64,000 nt of DNA from an uncultured Lachnobacterium sp. (GCA_900550545.1 URSS01000005.1:50000-113999), one strand, 5' to 3'; counted from the first letter of the stretch, positions 24,925 through 33,178 are shown. The notes: generated by a model not told the origin, from the letters alone. Numbers and translations are program-made.

Positions 24925-27180
24925 CTATTTTCCAAGTGTTTCCACACATATGGATTCATATTTCGGGTAATTCTCATGAAGCATATCTGTTACAACATTT
25001 CCATCTTTATCCATAGTGAACTGATACAGGTTGTATGCACCTTCTTCGTAGGCATAATCCGTTCCGTTATCCTGGAAATGCTCATAAGTTGCAGCTCCCG
25101 GTGTTGTTAGCAGATGCAGTGTCGTATATGGCTTTTCTCCCACATACTGACATACATCATACATCGGAAGAATACTTCCTTCCTTAATGTAAATCGGACA
25201 TACATCAATCGGTGCTTCCCGAAGAAGATACTGCTTACCCTCTAATTTTTCACCAGTCCAGTAATCATACCACACACCTTCCGGCAAGTAAACCATCTTC
25301 TTTGTTGCCCCCTGCTCCAATACCGGCGCAACAAGCATCTGCTCACCCACAAGGAATTCTCCATTTAAGTTACGCACTTCCGGATCATCCGCATAATGCA
25401 GTACCAGAGGCCGCATAACCGGCAAACCTGTCTCAAGTCCCTTGTAAAACAGATCATAAATATATGGAAGGAACTTGTAACGGAGTTCAATATATTTACG
25501 GTTTATTGCAACCACTTCATCGCCAAACTGCCATGGTTCCTGACGCTTTGATCCCTGACATGAATGGTTGCGGAAAAGCGGAGAAAAGCACGCGGCTTCC
25601 ACCCATCGGCTCAACAGTTCCGGTGTACAGTCCGCACCAAAACCACCAACATCTGCTCCGCAAAATGTGAAACCGCTCATTCCCAGGTTACAGATCTGTG
25701 GCACCATCATCTGCAGATGTGACCAGAGACTCTGATTATCTCCTGTCCAGACCGTAGAATATTTCTGGCTTCCGGCGTAACATGCACGCGTGATAACAAA
25801 TGGGCGTTTTCCGGTATGTTTGCGAATTCCGGCATAGGTTGCACGGCTCATGTTATGGCCATAGACATTATGGATCTCTGCATGTGTTGTCTGACATTCT
25901 TCATCATGGAACTGTACGTCCTGTGGAAGTTCTCCCCGGAAACTTGCCGGCTCGTTCATATCATCCCAGATGCCCCGGATGCCCATATCCAGAAGTTCCT
26001 TATGATGATCTGCCCACCAGTCTCGCACTTCTTTCCGGCCAAAATCAGGGAATACCGATTCGCCCGGCCATACTTCATTCACATAAACATTTCCCTCGGT
26101 GTCTTTTGCAAAATAGCCTTTTTCAACACCTTCCTCATACATGAAATAGCCGTCCTCTTTTTTCGTTCCCGGATCAATAATCGTCACCGGCTTGAAACCA
26201 AGCTGTTCCATTTTGTCACAAAGCACGCCTTTTTTATCATAATATTCTTCGTCCCATGTAAACACTTTGAAATTGTCCATGTAGTCAATATCCAGATGAA
26301 TGACATCGCACGGAATCTGCAGTTTGCGATATTTCTCTGCAATTTCCATGATATCCTTTGCGGATGTGTAGCCCCAGCGGGACTGATGATAGCCCAGTGT
26401 CCAAAGCTGTGGCAGCGGTGTTCTTCCGGTAAGGTATGTATAATTTTTGATGACCTCTGCCATGGTCTCTCCGCCAAGAATGTAATAATCCAGATTTCCG
26501 TCATCCGCACCATAACAGAAATATTCCTCAGACTCTTTTCCAAGATTCAGATAGCTGTGGAACGTATTGTCAAAGAACAGACCATACACACAATCCTTAC
26601 GCAGACAAATCAGAAATGGAATGGATTTGTACAGTGCATGAAAATCCTCGTTGTGTGCCTGCGGAAGATCGGAGTTCCAGTTCTCATATTCATAGTGACG
26701 TTTGTTGAGAAATCCGCTTTTGTCCCCGAGTCCATAAAAGCTGTCTTCCGGTGCCAGCACTTTCAATGTCTGTACTGCATAATCCCCACCTGCTAACTTT
26801 GATGCATCATGGCCTTCTGCCTCAAGCAGATTGGCTGCTTTCTGATCCAGTGCTGCTTTTTTCACACGCTGACCACGATAATCTTCCATCAGTAAATGGC
26901 CGTTGGCATCGTATGCCTCCATATAAAATCCGCCATGAATGTGTAACGTCAGACTCTTCGTCTTGATGACAGTTGCATCCTCTGTATCTTCCACCGTAAA
27001 ATCTACCGGAACCGCTTTGTCCCCCTCGATTGCCTTGGATTTATAATCTTTCATCCAGCAAGGCACCAGTACGCGGATGATATCATCCTTTAGAATGGTT
27101 AAGATTACATCCTGATTCTCATAATGTAATGTTACCTGATTCCCCTGTTGTTCGTATGATTGCTTTTTTCCAAAATTCAT
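24925..27180 (-). CDS. GH31 family alpha-glucosidase
   Basis: A 751-residue glycoside hydrolase of family 31, probably cytoplasmic because no signal peptide is present. The catalytic nucleophile lies in GIWDDMNEPASF and the acid/base region in FCGADVGGFGAD. WTLGYHQSRWGY and IPCDVIHLDIDYMD are typical family segments. A C-terminal beta domain with LPEGVWYDYWTGE follows. It hydrolyses alpha-glucosides from maltodextrin- or isomaltose-type substrates; the exact linkage cannot be read by eye. The start at 27180 is preferred because AGGGAGG sits eight bases before it, inside the longer frame. The deformylase-like gene ends 25 bp upstream. Confidence 0.93.
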   Translation of the reverse strand: MNFGKKQSYEQQGNQVTLHYENQDVILTILKDDIIRVLVPCWMKDYKSKAIEGDKAVPVDFTVEDTEDATVIKTKSLTLHIHGGFYMEAYDANGHLLMEDYRGQRVKKAALDQKAANLLEAEGHDASKLAGGDYAVQTLKVLAPEDSFYGLGDKSGFLNKRHYEYENWNSDLPQAHNEDFHALYKSIPFLICLRKDCVYGLFFDNTFHSYLNLGKESEEYFCYGADDGNLDYYILGGETMAEVIKNYTYLTGRTPLPQLWTLGYHQSRWGYTSAKDIMEIAEKYRKLQIPCDVIHLDIDYMDNFKVFTWDEEYYDKKGVLCDKMEQLGFKPVTIIDPGTKKEDGYFMYEEGVEKGYFAKDTEGNVYVNEVWPGESVFPDFGRKEVRDWWADHHKELLDMGIRGIWDDMNEPASFRGELPQDVQFHDEECQTTHAEIHNVYGHNMSRATYAGIRKHTGKRPFVITRACYAGSQKYSTVWTGDNQSLWSHLQMMVPQICNLGMSGFTFCGADVGGFGADCTPELLSRWVEAACFSPLFRNHSCQGSKRQEPWQFGDEVVAINRKYIELRYKFLPYIYDLFYKGLETGLPVMRPLVLHYADDPEVRNLNGEFLVGEQMLVAPVLEQGATKKMVYLPEGVWYDYWTGEKLEGKQYLLREAPIDVCPIYIKEGSILPMYDVCQYVGEKPYTTLHLLTTPGAATYEHFQDNGTDYAYEEGAYNLYQFTMDKDGNVVTDMLHENYPKYESICVETLGK

Positions 27181-27205
27181 GTTATACCTCCCTGAAAACA
27201 ATAAT

Positions 27206-27616
27206 TTAAATCACAACACCATTGCAATGATCGACTTCGTGCTGAATAATCTGTGCTGTCCATCCTGTATATTTGCCATGCTGCTTTTTGAAATTCTGAT
27301 CCAGATAATCCACTTCAATTTCTTCATAACGCGTACATGGTCTCACTCCGTCGATTGACAGACAGCTTTCTTCTGTCTGATACTCCCCTGACTTCTTCGT
27401 GATCACAGGATTGACCATTGCAAAATGAAACGGCCCTGCGGACACAGCGATAATCGCTTTATTAATTCCTATCATATTTGCCGCCATGCCAACGCATATA
27501 TTTTTGTTCGCTTTCAGCGTATCCAAAAGGTCTGTTATGACCTGCTTATCTGCCTCTGTGGCCGGTTGTGCCTTTTTTGAGAAAATGTGTTCTCCTTTTG
27601 CAATATTTTTGACCAT
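27206..27616 (-). CDS. def: Peptide deformylase-like protein (short form)
   Basis: A 136-residue metalloprotein of the polypeptide deformylase family, which removes the N-formyl group from nascent proteins. The three family motifs are present in modified form: GMAANMIGIN (usual GxGLAAxQ, here Asn replaces Gln), EESCLS (metal Cys) and QHEVDHCNG (HExxH metal site). The start at 27616 has GGAGG seven bases upstream; the longer frame is not supported. It is shorter than housekeeping Def (about 150-200 residues) and belongs to a short subgroup seen in Firmicutes, so a second copy probably exists elsewhere. The Gln-to-Asn change in motif 1 leaves its activity uncertain. Confidence 0.85.
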   Translation of the reverse strand: MVKNIAKGEHIFSKKAQPATEADKQVITDLLDTLKANKNICVGMAANMIGINKAIIAVSAGPFHFAMVNPVITKKSGEYQTEESCLSIDGVRPCTRYEEIEVDYLDQNFKKQHGKYTGWTAQIIQHEVDHCNGVVI

Positions 27617-27701
27617 TGTTCCTCCATTATTCTTATACTTTCCATTCAAAAGCACCGGTTCTCCAGTGCTCTGTCTGTTTATTTTGTTCTATTACTCTAT
27701 T

Positions 27702-27890
27702 TTAGAGGCCTTCATTCCCTGCGTCTTTTGTCGCTTTTTCAAACTCTTCTTCTGTGTACAGCTCAAGAATTTTTTCTTTTGCGACTCCACATTTTATCAT
27801 ATTTCGAATGGATTCCGTACGTTCAGCGTTGCGGCCCTCTTCCCTCATTTCATTGTCTCTCATAAGTAATGTCATGTATTCCAACCTCCA
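27702..27890 (-). pseudogene. C-terminal remnant of an Rpn-type nuclease/transposase
   Basis: The stretch EYMTLLMRDNEMREEGRN followed by a helical tail matches the C-terminal end of Rpn-family recombination-promoting nucleases. The PD-(D/E)xK nuclease core is absent, so this is a fragment of about 60 residues. A palindromic repeat (27897-27922) abuts its upstream end. An intact Rpn gene is present at 62770-63684. Confidence 0.65.
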
Positions 27891-27896
27891 TTTATG

Positions 27897-27922
27897 GAAC
27901 ATCAGCCCATGCAAAATTTTGC
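27897..27922. repeat. Dispersed palindromic repeat, partial copy
   Basis: GGAACATCAGCCCATGCAAA followed by ATTTTGC, the left half of the repeat seen in full at 31378-31423 and 32454-32501. Confidence 0.7.
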
Positions 27923-27924
27923 AA

Positions 27925-28293
27925 TCAATTATACTGAACCTTGATACCTATTGTGTTTTCAAAATTACGTAATGTACTTTCTACTTCATCTGCAACTTCC
28001 TTAATTGCATATTCATGTTCATATACATAATTCTTTTCCTCTTCATTAGCAGCTATTTCAGAGAGTTTTTCTTTAAAAGCATCAATACTGTCACATTTTT
28101 CTTCATTAATATATATTGTGGATTCATCAACTCTTATTATAACAGCCCCTTGCTCACTTTCATCTATTTTACCATTATCTGTCTGTGCCCTTCCATTCCC
28201 AAATCCTATACCACCTCTACAGAATATGAGTATAACAACCAATATTAATATTGGTACTACCACAACCAAAACTCTTCTATCTATTTTTTTCAT
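27925..28293 (-). CDS. ExbD/TolR-like single-helix protein (third gene of motor operon)
   Basis: A 122-residue protein with a short cytoplasmic start (MKKIDRR), one membrane helix (about 8-25, no acidic residue) and an extracytoplasmic domain. Its order of elements, VIIRVDESTIYINEEKC, a helix, VYEHEYAIKEVADEVESTL, then IGIKV, follows the ExbD/TolR periplasmic fold. It overlaps the preceding ExbD-like gene by four bases (ATGA). Lacking the conserved proton-carrying Asp, it may be an accessory or decoy subunit that dimerises with the second gene product. The region is strongly A+T-rich. Its role is inferred only from fold resemblance and operon. Confidence 0.55.
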   Translation of the reverse strand: MKKIDRRVLVVVVPILILVVILIFCRGGIGFGNGRAQTDNGKIDESEQGAVIIRVDESTIYINEEKCDSIDAFKEKLSEIAANEEEKNYVYEHEYAIKEVADEVESTLRNFENTIGIKVQYN

Positions 28294-28919
28294 TTGCTAT
28301 TTCCTTCTTCCCTTAACTGATAATATATCTTTTTGTTTTCATCCTTTTGCGCCAATAATACATTTTGAATCTCATTAAAATCATTTACATATACTTTTGA
28401 ATCATCTGCCGAAAATAGCAAATATAAATTTTTATTTTCTTTGGTTGCTTCTGTTACGCTCTCGCCAATATAAATCTTTAATTGATTAACTGCATTGTTC
28501 CAGCTTTTTTCATCTCCCTTTGGGACTGAAAGCTTTTTATACGGCTCCGTTTCCCTTCCAAACGCAACAACTCTAGTTTCTCCCTTGTTTTCTAATGACA
28601 CATTAACAATTGTCACAACCTCATTCATATATTCATATGATTTTAGCTTTTCTTTATCTTGCTGTACTTCTTCAATCAAGGCATCCTGATTCCCATTTGT
28701 CACTTTACTAAGTAATTCTTTTAAATCCTTGTTTGATGATTTTACCTTTTGCATTTCCTCCTGCATAGATTCAATCTGAGTATTAGCAACATCTAAATTG
28801 TTTTGACTCTCCTGCACTAACTTTGCATTTTCAATCATGACAGCAAATATTAATATCATCACAACATCAAGTAATGCTGTCAACTCAATAACAACCTCCC
28901 TTGTCCTTCTATGCCTCAT
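28290..28919 (-). CDS. ExbD/ZorB/MotB-like proton-channel partner with coiled coil
   Basis: A 209-residue protein. The first 30 residues contain the helix ELTALLDVVMILIFAVMI, whose Asp is at the position of the proton-carrying Asp of ExbD, TolR, MotB and ZorB. A coiled coil (about 33-95, VQESQNNLDVANTQIES...) leads to an extracytoplasmic domain with LYLLFSADDSKVYVNDF. This is the stator-plug layout of 5:2 ion-driven motors. It overlaps the MotA/ExbB-like gene by 11 bases and the third gene by four. What the motor acts upon is unknown; no Zorya-type helicase or flagellar genes are adjacent. Confidence 0.65.
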   Translation of the reverse strand: MRHRRTREVVIELTALLDVVMILIFAVMIENAKLVQESQNNLDVANTQIESMQEEMQKVKSSNKDLKELLSKVTNGNQDALIEEVQQDKEKLKSYEYMNEVVTIVNVSLENKGETRVVAFGRETEPYKKLSVPKGDEKSWNNAVNQLKIYIGESVTEATKENKNLYLLFSADDSKVYVNDFNEIQNVLLAQKDENKKIYYQLREEGNSK

Positions 28920-29412
28920 TCAATTTATCCTCTTCTTCATCAAACTTTCTAATCAAATCATCTACATTATCAGCAAATTCCTCTAGTTTACTTGATATTG
29001 CAGCATCTATAACTTTAAAACCTACCGCAAAAACTATTCCCAACAATGTTGTGTTTAATGCAACCATCAAATTATCCATCATATTTGTTTCTGCAGAATT
29101 TTGAATCAAAGCTGCTACAGTTCCTAATATTCCCAGTAACGGAAATATTGCCGTTAGATTTGCATACAAAGAATACCAAAAAAGTGCCCTAACTTTTCCT
29201 TTCTGTAATTTTTCAATTTCTTCTCTATTCGAATCTATATTAGCCTTTATTCTAAATCTCTTATTTCCTGAAGGATAAATACATTTTTCCCCTTCCTTTA
29301 CTATTTTCTTTGCCTTCCAAAATACATACACATTTAATATTGCAACAGCTATAATCACATAGAGATCATACTTATACACAATCATAGCTATAGTATTTAT
29401 AATCGTTTCCAT
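28909..29412 (-). CDS. MotA/TolQ/ExbB-family proton channel
   Basis: A 167-residue membrane protein. The start at 29412 is chosen because AAAGGAGG precedes it. It has an N-terminal helix (about 7-30), then a short cytoplasmic region, then two long helices with YANLTAIFPLLGILGTVAAL and VALNTTLLGIVFAVGFKVID, the typical MotA/ExbB core. A charged helical tail (EEFADNVDDLIRKFDEEE) follows. These proteins form pentamers around an ExbD-type dimer and use ion flow to move it. It is the first gene of a three-gene operon with its own promoter (29433-29462). In a Gram-positive cell TolQ/ExbB functions at an outer membrane make no sense, so this points to another task. Confidence 0.75.
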   Translation of the reverse strand: METIINTIAMIVYKYDLYVIIAVAILNVYVFWKAKKIVKEGEKCIYPSGNKRFRIKANIDSNREEIEKLQKGKVRALFWYSLYANLTAIFPLLGILGTVAALIQNSAETNMMDNLMVALNTTLLGIVFAVGFKVIDAAISSKLEEFADNVDDLIRKFDEEEDKLNEA

Positions 29413-29432
29413 TGCTTTTCCTCCTTTTTTTA

Positions 29433-29462
29433 ATTGTATCATTTTTTCCCATAATTCGACAA
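29433..29462 (-). promoter_or_regulatory. Promoter of the motor operon
   Basis: TTGTCG (29457-29462), 18-bp spacer, TACAAT (29433-29438), then only about 20 bp to the MotA/ExbB-like start codon. Confidence 0.6.
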
Positions 29463-29471
29463 TGTCTTTCT

Positions 29472-29502
29472 AAAAAAAGAGGATCCTATGATCCTCTTTT
29501 TT
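29472..29502 (-). terminator. Bidirectional-type terminator between lipoprotein and motor operons
   Basis: Stem AAAGAGGAT/ATCCTCTTT (29476-29484 with 29491-29499), loop of six, with A and T runs on both flanks. It ends the MerR-lipoprotein transcript, 18 bp after the lipoprotein stop. Confidence 0.85.
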
Positions 29503-29519
29503 ACCATAATTACAGTTTA

Positions 29520-30347
29520 TTATGAAATTTCTGCCAGTTTCTTCATGATACGCGCCTGCACTTCCGTGTAATATGCAAGATCTGCTGCGGACAAATCGTC
29601 GGTATTTACCTCATCCAATTTTTCCATATAATCAGCATACTGTTTCATATATTCTGCATAGTCACTCATCATTCCTATCGCATCATCGGAATCCTGATAC
29701 GTTTTCATGAAATCCACATACTTATCAAAAAACGCCTCGTAACTATCCATCATTTTCTTGAAATCTTTACTTACTCCACTCTTATCTTTTGCCGATTTCT
29801 TTTTGGATATTTTCTTTTTCTCACTCTTTTCCTTTTTCTTCGTGTCTTTTTCGGTATCCTTTACTTTTTCTTCCTCCTGTGTATTTTCTTCCTGTTCTGC
29901 GTTATCGACCTCTTGTGTATTTTCTTCTTTCTCTGTATCTGTATCATAAGGTTCTGTAATACTGATGTACATGACATCATTTCCCTCATAATCTACAGAG
30001 ACATGATACCCATCCTCATTATCTCCATAATAGGAATCATCTGTGCGCCAATAATCTACTGTAAAACCATTCTCCATGCAGTCATCTACGTATAAATTGT
30101 ATTCATCCTCCGAAGTATTACCTATATATACATAAAACGCACTCGAAGTTTCCATATCTATTTTCCCGATATTTGACTTTGGTTGAGGCAACAACTGTAC
30201 AATTTCACTTGTTGGCCATTTTATTTCCTTGAATTCCTCCTGGTTTATGCTTTCCTCTGCTGTTGGCGTCGAACCTCTTGATCCACACGCTCCAGTGGAA
30301 CATACAACAACCAGCATAAATAACATCATTACTATTTTCTTTTTCAT
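29520..30347 (-). CDS. Lipoprotein with charged linker
   Basis: A 275-residue lipoprotein (lipobox TGAC near residue 20). Residues about 35-130 form a compact domain (LLPQPKSNIGKIDMETSS, YNLYVDDCMENGFTVDYW, YHVSVDYEGNDVMYISI). This pattern appears in several Clostridia surface lipoproteins of unknown function (DUF6591-like). A very acidic then very basic Glu/Lys/Thr linker (about 133-195) follows, and then a helical C-terminal domain with tyrosine-rich heptads (MSDYAEYMKQYADYMEKL). It overlaps the MerR regulator gene by four bases, so that regulator probably controls it. Function unknown. Confidence 0.7.
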   Translation of the reverse strand: MKKKIVMMLFMLVVVCSTGACGSRGSTPTAEESINQEEFKEIKWPTSEIVQLLPQPKSNIGKIDMETSSAFYVYIGNTSEDEYNLYVDDCMENGFTVDYWRTDDSYYGDNEDGYHVSVDYEGNDVMYISITEPYDTDTEKEENTQEVDNAEQEENTQEEEKVKDTEKDTKKKEKSEKKKISKKKSAKDKSGVSKDFKKMMDSYEAFFDKYVDFMKTYQDSDDAIGMMSDYAEYMKQYADYMEKLDEVNTDDLSAADLAYYTEVQARIMKKLAEIS

Positions 30348-30769
30348 TTCTCTTTTTCCTCCCTTTTTTGGTTTTTCATTTTCCTCAACTCCGAAATACT
30401 CTGGACATAAGTTTTCTTCTTCCTCTCACACTCCGGCGGAATGGGTAACATTCCATGGTTCTGCACATAAGAAATGAATTCCATCTGTCCATCCAGATGT
30501 TTGATCTGTTGCTTGAGTTTTTTAATTTTTTCCCTTAAAAACTGGTTTCTTTCTTTGTCCGATAGAGTCATCAGATACTTAATTTCTTTCAAATCAAGTT
30601 CCATTTCCCGATATACCAGAATCTGCCACAAACGTTCCAACGCGGCATCATCGTATAATCGATAGTTCCCTTCTGACCTTTCTGCCGGCAGCAATCCCTC
30701 ATCATCATAAAATTGCAAGGTTCGCTTACTAACTCCTGCCAGCTGACTCACTTCGTTTACTTTTTTCAT
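30344..30769 (-). CDS. MerR-family transcriptional regulator
   Basis: A 141-residue regulator. The start at 30769 begins MKKVNEVSQLAGVSKRTLQF, the winged-helix DNA-binding motif of the MerR family, followed by YDDEGLLPAERSEGNYRLYDD. A dimerising coiled coil comes next (FLREKIKKLKQQIKHLDGQM). The C-terminal part (about 30 residues, with CERKKKTYVQS) is short and has no obvious metal-site cluster, so the signal is unknown. It overlaps the lipoprotein gene by four bases. A long inverted-repeat array (30927-31069) lies about 160 bp upstream. MerR proteins usually bind promoters with long spacers; none was identified with confidence. Confidence 0.88.
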   Translation of the reverse strand: MKKVNEVSQLAGVSKRTLQFYDDEGLLPAERSEGNYRLYDDAALERLWQILVYREMELDLKEIKYLMTLSDKERNQFLREKIKKLKQQIKHLDGQMEFISYVQNHGMLPIPPECERKKKTYVQSISELRKMKNQKREEKEK

Positions 30770-30926
30770 TACGGCCTTTACCTTTCTCCGTACTTTGAAG
30801 CATAAACTATCACGCATACGTGACTGCAATACCTATTTCCGGAAACACATCACTTTGGTTCCATAAAGGCCTTTGTAAAATTTGCGAATTTGAAATTTGT
30901 TAAAAATTATGTAGGAAACTCCTGCT

Positions 30927-31069
30927 GGGGTATATGAAGAAAAATCCTCTTAAAATACCCTGTTCGGGGGGTATATTCCAAAAAATCATTGCAAAATACC
31001 CCACCTATGGGTATATGCAAAAAAACTGCCCCAAAATACCCCGATTCCCAAACAAAATCGGGGTATTTT
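30927..31069. repeat. Array of alternating GGGGTAT/ATACCCC half-sites
   Basis: Four GGGGTAT-type copies (30927, 30968, about 31008, 31060) alternate with ATACCC(C) copies (about 30955, 30997, 31037), giving several overlapping hairpins with A-rich interiors. The last pair is a 14-bp perfect stem that acts as terminator. The rest of 30770-31186 shows no gene. Confidence 0.75.
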
Positions 31070-31081
31070 GAGACAGTTTTT
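31021..31081 (-). terminator. Large terminator hairpin after the 57-residue gene
   Basis: AAAATACCCCGATT pairs perfectly with AATCGGGGTATTTT (31033-31069), and an outer AAAAACTG/CAGTTTTT pair extends it, with T runs on both exiting strands. It is about 100 bp after the stop at 31187. Confidence 0.75.
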
Positions 31082-31186
31082 CTATATAGATACTCATCAT
31101 CAATGAAACTGCTATCTTAAACATGAATTACTGAATATTGCATGCCAAATACTGCATACCAACCATTTATTTTTTATTTCTGATCC

Positions 31187-31360
31187 TTATTCGACCATAA
31201 AATATTGCATCAGCTCATATTTCAACCGGCTTCCCTCCATGATCTCCGGTGGAAGCAATGCACGCGCTACCAGTTTGAGATCATCACTCTCAATGTCAGT
31301 TCGCTTTAAATTCGCATAATCTCCATCAATACTTACTACTTCATAATACCATGTTTCCAT
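31187..31360 (-). CDS. Small conserved hypothetical protein
   Basis: A 57-residue soluble protein starting METWYYEVVSIDGDYANL, with AAAGGAG properly spaced before ATG 31360. Alternating strands followed by a helix (DDLKLVARALLPPEI) and a final strand suggest a small beta-barrel-like fold. I do not recognise a named family. It stands alone between a terminator and a palindromic repeat; the long inverted hairpin downstream would end its transcript. Confidence 0.6.
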   Translation of the reverse strand: METWYYEVVSIDGDYANLKRTDIESDDLKLVARALLPPEIMEGSRLKYELMQYFMVE

Positions 31361-31377
31361 TTTGTAATCTCCTTTAT

Positions 31378-31474
31378 TGAACATCAGCCCATGTAAAATT
31401 TGCTTTCAGCAAATGGGCTGACGCTACATATCAAGTTTTCATAGAAAACTTGACACTATCCTTGAACATCAGCT
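31378..31474. repeat. Composite palindromic repeat
   Basis: Full copy of the repeat at 31378-31423 (AGCCCAT...TTTGC, GCAAATGGGCT), then a second hairpin CAAGTTTTC/GAAAACTTG (31432-31452), then a partial third start CTTGAACATCAGC. Related copies: 27897-27922, 32454-32501, 62483-62535. Confidence 0.8.
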
Positions 31475-31477
31475 TTC

Positions 31478-32437
31478 TTATTTCGATCCACCATTTTTCT
31501 TATAATCACGCAAAGGTGCAACCTTTATATGCTTTTTTACATATTTGTTAATGCCCTGCACAAGACCGTCTGCAAGCACTTCCAGTTTCCTTTCACTGTG
31601 GTCCGAGCACTGATTGCCGAGTTCCATATCGACAGAGGGAATCGTGCTATAGGAAGTTTGTGTCAAATCAATCGCCGTGGCACCGGTTCCACTGATTTTC
31701 ACTCCGTTGGAACGGAGGCCTTTGACCAACGCAGCTCCCAATGCCTCGTGCTGTTCCCAATAAGATGACACCGGCTTTTTCTTCTTTAATCCCTCAGGCA
31801 CAGAAATTGCAAAAGCGCCTTTATCGTAACGAAGTCCGTCACCGTCCCAATGCAACGCGATATGACAATCCGCCACATTATTGCAGATGACTGTGCGGGC
31901 AACATTGTCCAGCTGAACATCTTTTCCGTCGCGGACCATTAAAACATCATACCCTTCTGCCAGAAGTTTCTTTTTAAGGATCTTTGCCATGCGAAGTGTC
32001 ACATTGCGTTCCGCGGTTCCATCACGAAAAGTCATACCATCCGATACCGCCACTGCCTGAATGGCCCCCGCTTGTGTCGTTCCTCCCGTCAATTTCGGAG
32101 AACCGTCCGGATGACACAGCGTCTTTACGGAGGAACCACCCTTTGTTCCATGCCCTGCATTCACCGCAATTACAATATCTTTCCGATTCTTTTTAGCAGT
32201 ATACATGACCGCATAGCCGGAAGTGATTTTTGCATGGTCAGCATATTTCCATGAGGAATCCAGATAAATTTTTTGCTTATTTTTATAAAAGGAAGATGTT
32301 TCTGTTGTTTTTGCAGCTTCCTTTTTTGTGACTTTTTTAGCTGCTACCTGCGCATTTACATCTCCACAAGATGCTGTCAGAATAAGAGCCATCACCATAA
32401 GAAATGTTATCATTTTTCTATCTATTTTACGTTTCAT
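31478..32437 (-). CDS. Secreted N-acetylmuramoyl-L-alanine amidase
   Basis: A 319-residue secreted peptidoglycan hydrolase (Amidase_3 family) that cleaves the bond between muramic acid and the stem peptide. The start at 32437 gives a signal peptide (MKRKIDRKMITFLMVMALIL, with Cys of TASC as a possible lipobox). The zinc ligands are visible as NAGHG, DGTAERN (Glu) and CHIALHWDGD (His), and the catalytic Glu in DMELGNQC. A GKDVQLDNVARTVICNN segment precedes the third ligand, as in family members. The C-terminus is basic (KKHIKVAPLRDYKKNGG). It is flanked on both sides by palindromic repeats and appears monocistronic. Confidence 0.88.
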   Translation of the reverse strand: MKRKIDRKMITFLMVMALILTASCGDVNAQVAAKKVTKKEAAKTTETSSFYKNKQKIYLDSSWKYADHAKITSGYAVMYTAKKNRKDIVIAVNAGHGTKGGSSVKTLCHPDGSPKLTGGTTQAGAIQAVAVSDGMTFRDGTAERNVTLRMAKILKKKLLAEGYDVLMVRDGKDVQLDNVARTVICNNVADCHIALHWDGDGLRYDKGAFAISVPEGLKKKKPVSSYWEQHEALGAALVKGLRSNGVKISGTGATAIDLTQTSYSTIPSVDMELGNQCSDHSERKLEVLADGLVQGINKYVKKHIKVAPLRDYKKNGGSK

Positions 32438-32453
32438 ATTTTCTCCATGACAT

Positions 32454-32501
32454 TTGAACATTAGTCCATGCAAAATTTGCTTTCAACAAATGGGCTGACG
32501 C
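32454..32501. repeat. Dispersed palindromic repeat copy
   Basis: TTGAACATTAGTCCATGCAA followed by AATTTGCTTTCAACAAATGG and GCTGACG; nearly identical to the 31378 copy with one change that weakens the stem. It lies just upstream of the amidase start. Confidence 0.8.
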
Positions 32502-32613
32502 GAGTTTCCAATTTCATTATAATTTAGCACTCCATAAAAAACAAGAATCATTGCATTTCATTTTTTACAGGCGTATCATTACTATGACATAAACTTTAAG
32601 GAGGAATGAAATT

Positions 32614-33156
32614 ATGAAACTAAAAACCAAACAAATTACCGTTACTGCCATTATGCTTGCCATCTGCATCATAAGCCAGTTTTTTAAAAATTTAAGTGTA
32701 TATATCACCGGACCAGTTATCAATGCCGCGCTGATCCTGACTGCAATTTATGCCGGACTTGCCTGCGGTATCATTCTGAGTATTATCACACCAATCACTT
32801 CTTTTTTCATTACCGGAATGCCTGTTATGGCAGCTGTCCCTGCCCTGTTTCCATGTATCATAATTGGAAATGTCATTCTCGTTGTTATGGTCGCATTGCT
32901 TCGAAATAAGTTCGGAAAGACAGCCGGACTTCCGGTCTCAATCGGTATCGGAGCCATATTAAAAGCTTTGTTCATGGGGTTTTTGATTTCTCTTCTTATT
33001 TTGCCAAACATGTTACCGGTAAAAATGCAGCCGATGCTCCATGTACTGCAATTGCAGTTTTCTGTCACACAGCTGATTACCGCACTCATTGGTGGCGTAT
33101 ATGCAGTTATCATTTATGCAATATTGCAAAAAACATCACTTAAGGAACAGGTATAA
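32614..33156 (+). CDS. ECF transporter S component
   Basis: A 180-residue membrane protein with about six helices and the look of an energy-coupling-factor substrate-binding subunit. It starts MKLKTKQITVTAIMLAICII, then has GPVINAALILTAIYAGLACG and IGIGAILKALFMGFLI. The N-terminal AxxxA-type helix typically contacts the shared EcfT subunit. The EcfA and EcfT genes are not nearby, so it probably uses a shared group II module. Substrate (a vitamin or similar) cannot be assigned; no riboswitch is seen upstream. AAGGAGG precedes the ATG. It converges with the ABC exporter permease gene. Confidence 0.85.
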   Translation: MKLKTKQITVTAIMLAICIISQFFKNLSVYITGPVINAALILTAIYAGLACGIILSIITPITSFFITGMPVMAAVPALFPCIIIGNVILVVMVALLRNKFGKTAGLPVSIGIGAILKALFMGFLISLLILPNMLPVKMQPMLHVLQLQFSVTQLITALIGGVYAVIIYAILQKTSLKEQV

Positions 33157-33178
33157 AGATGAAATCATTTTATATTTT

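Noticed and set aside
25816..26796. 326-codon plus-strand open frame
   Set aside because: Lies wholly antisense to the GH31 catalytic domain, has no ribosome site and resembles no protein family.
27925..29412. Zorya defence system
   Set aside because: ZorA/ZorB-like channel features are present but no ZorC, ZorD or ZorE gene is adjacent, and the MotA/ExbB-like protein lacks the long ZorA tail.
30927..31069. CRISPR-like array or G-quadruplex cluster
   Set aside because: Half-sites are short and alternate in orientation; the G runs are single tracts on alternating strands, not four on one strand.
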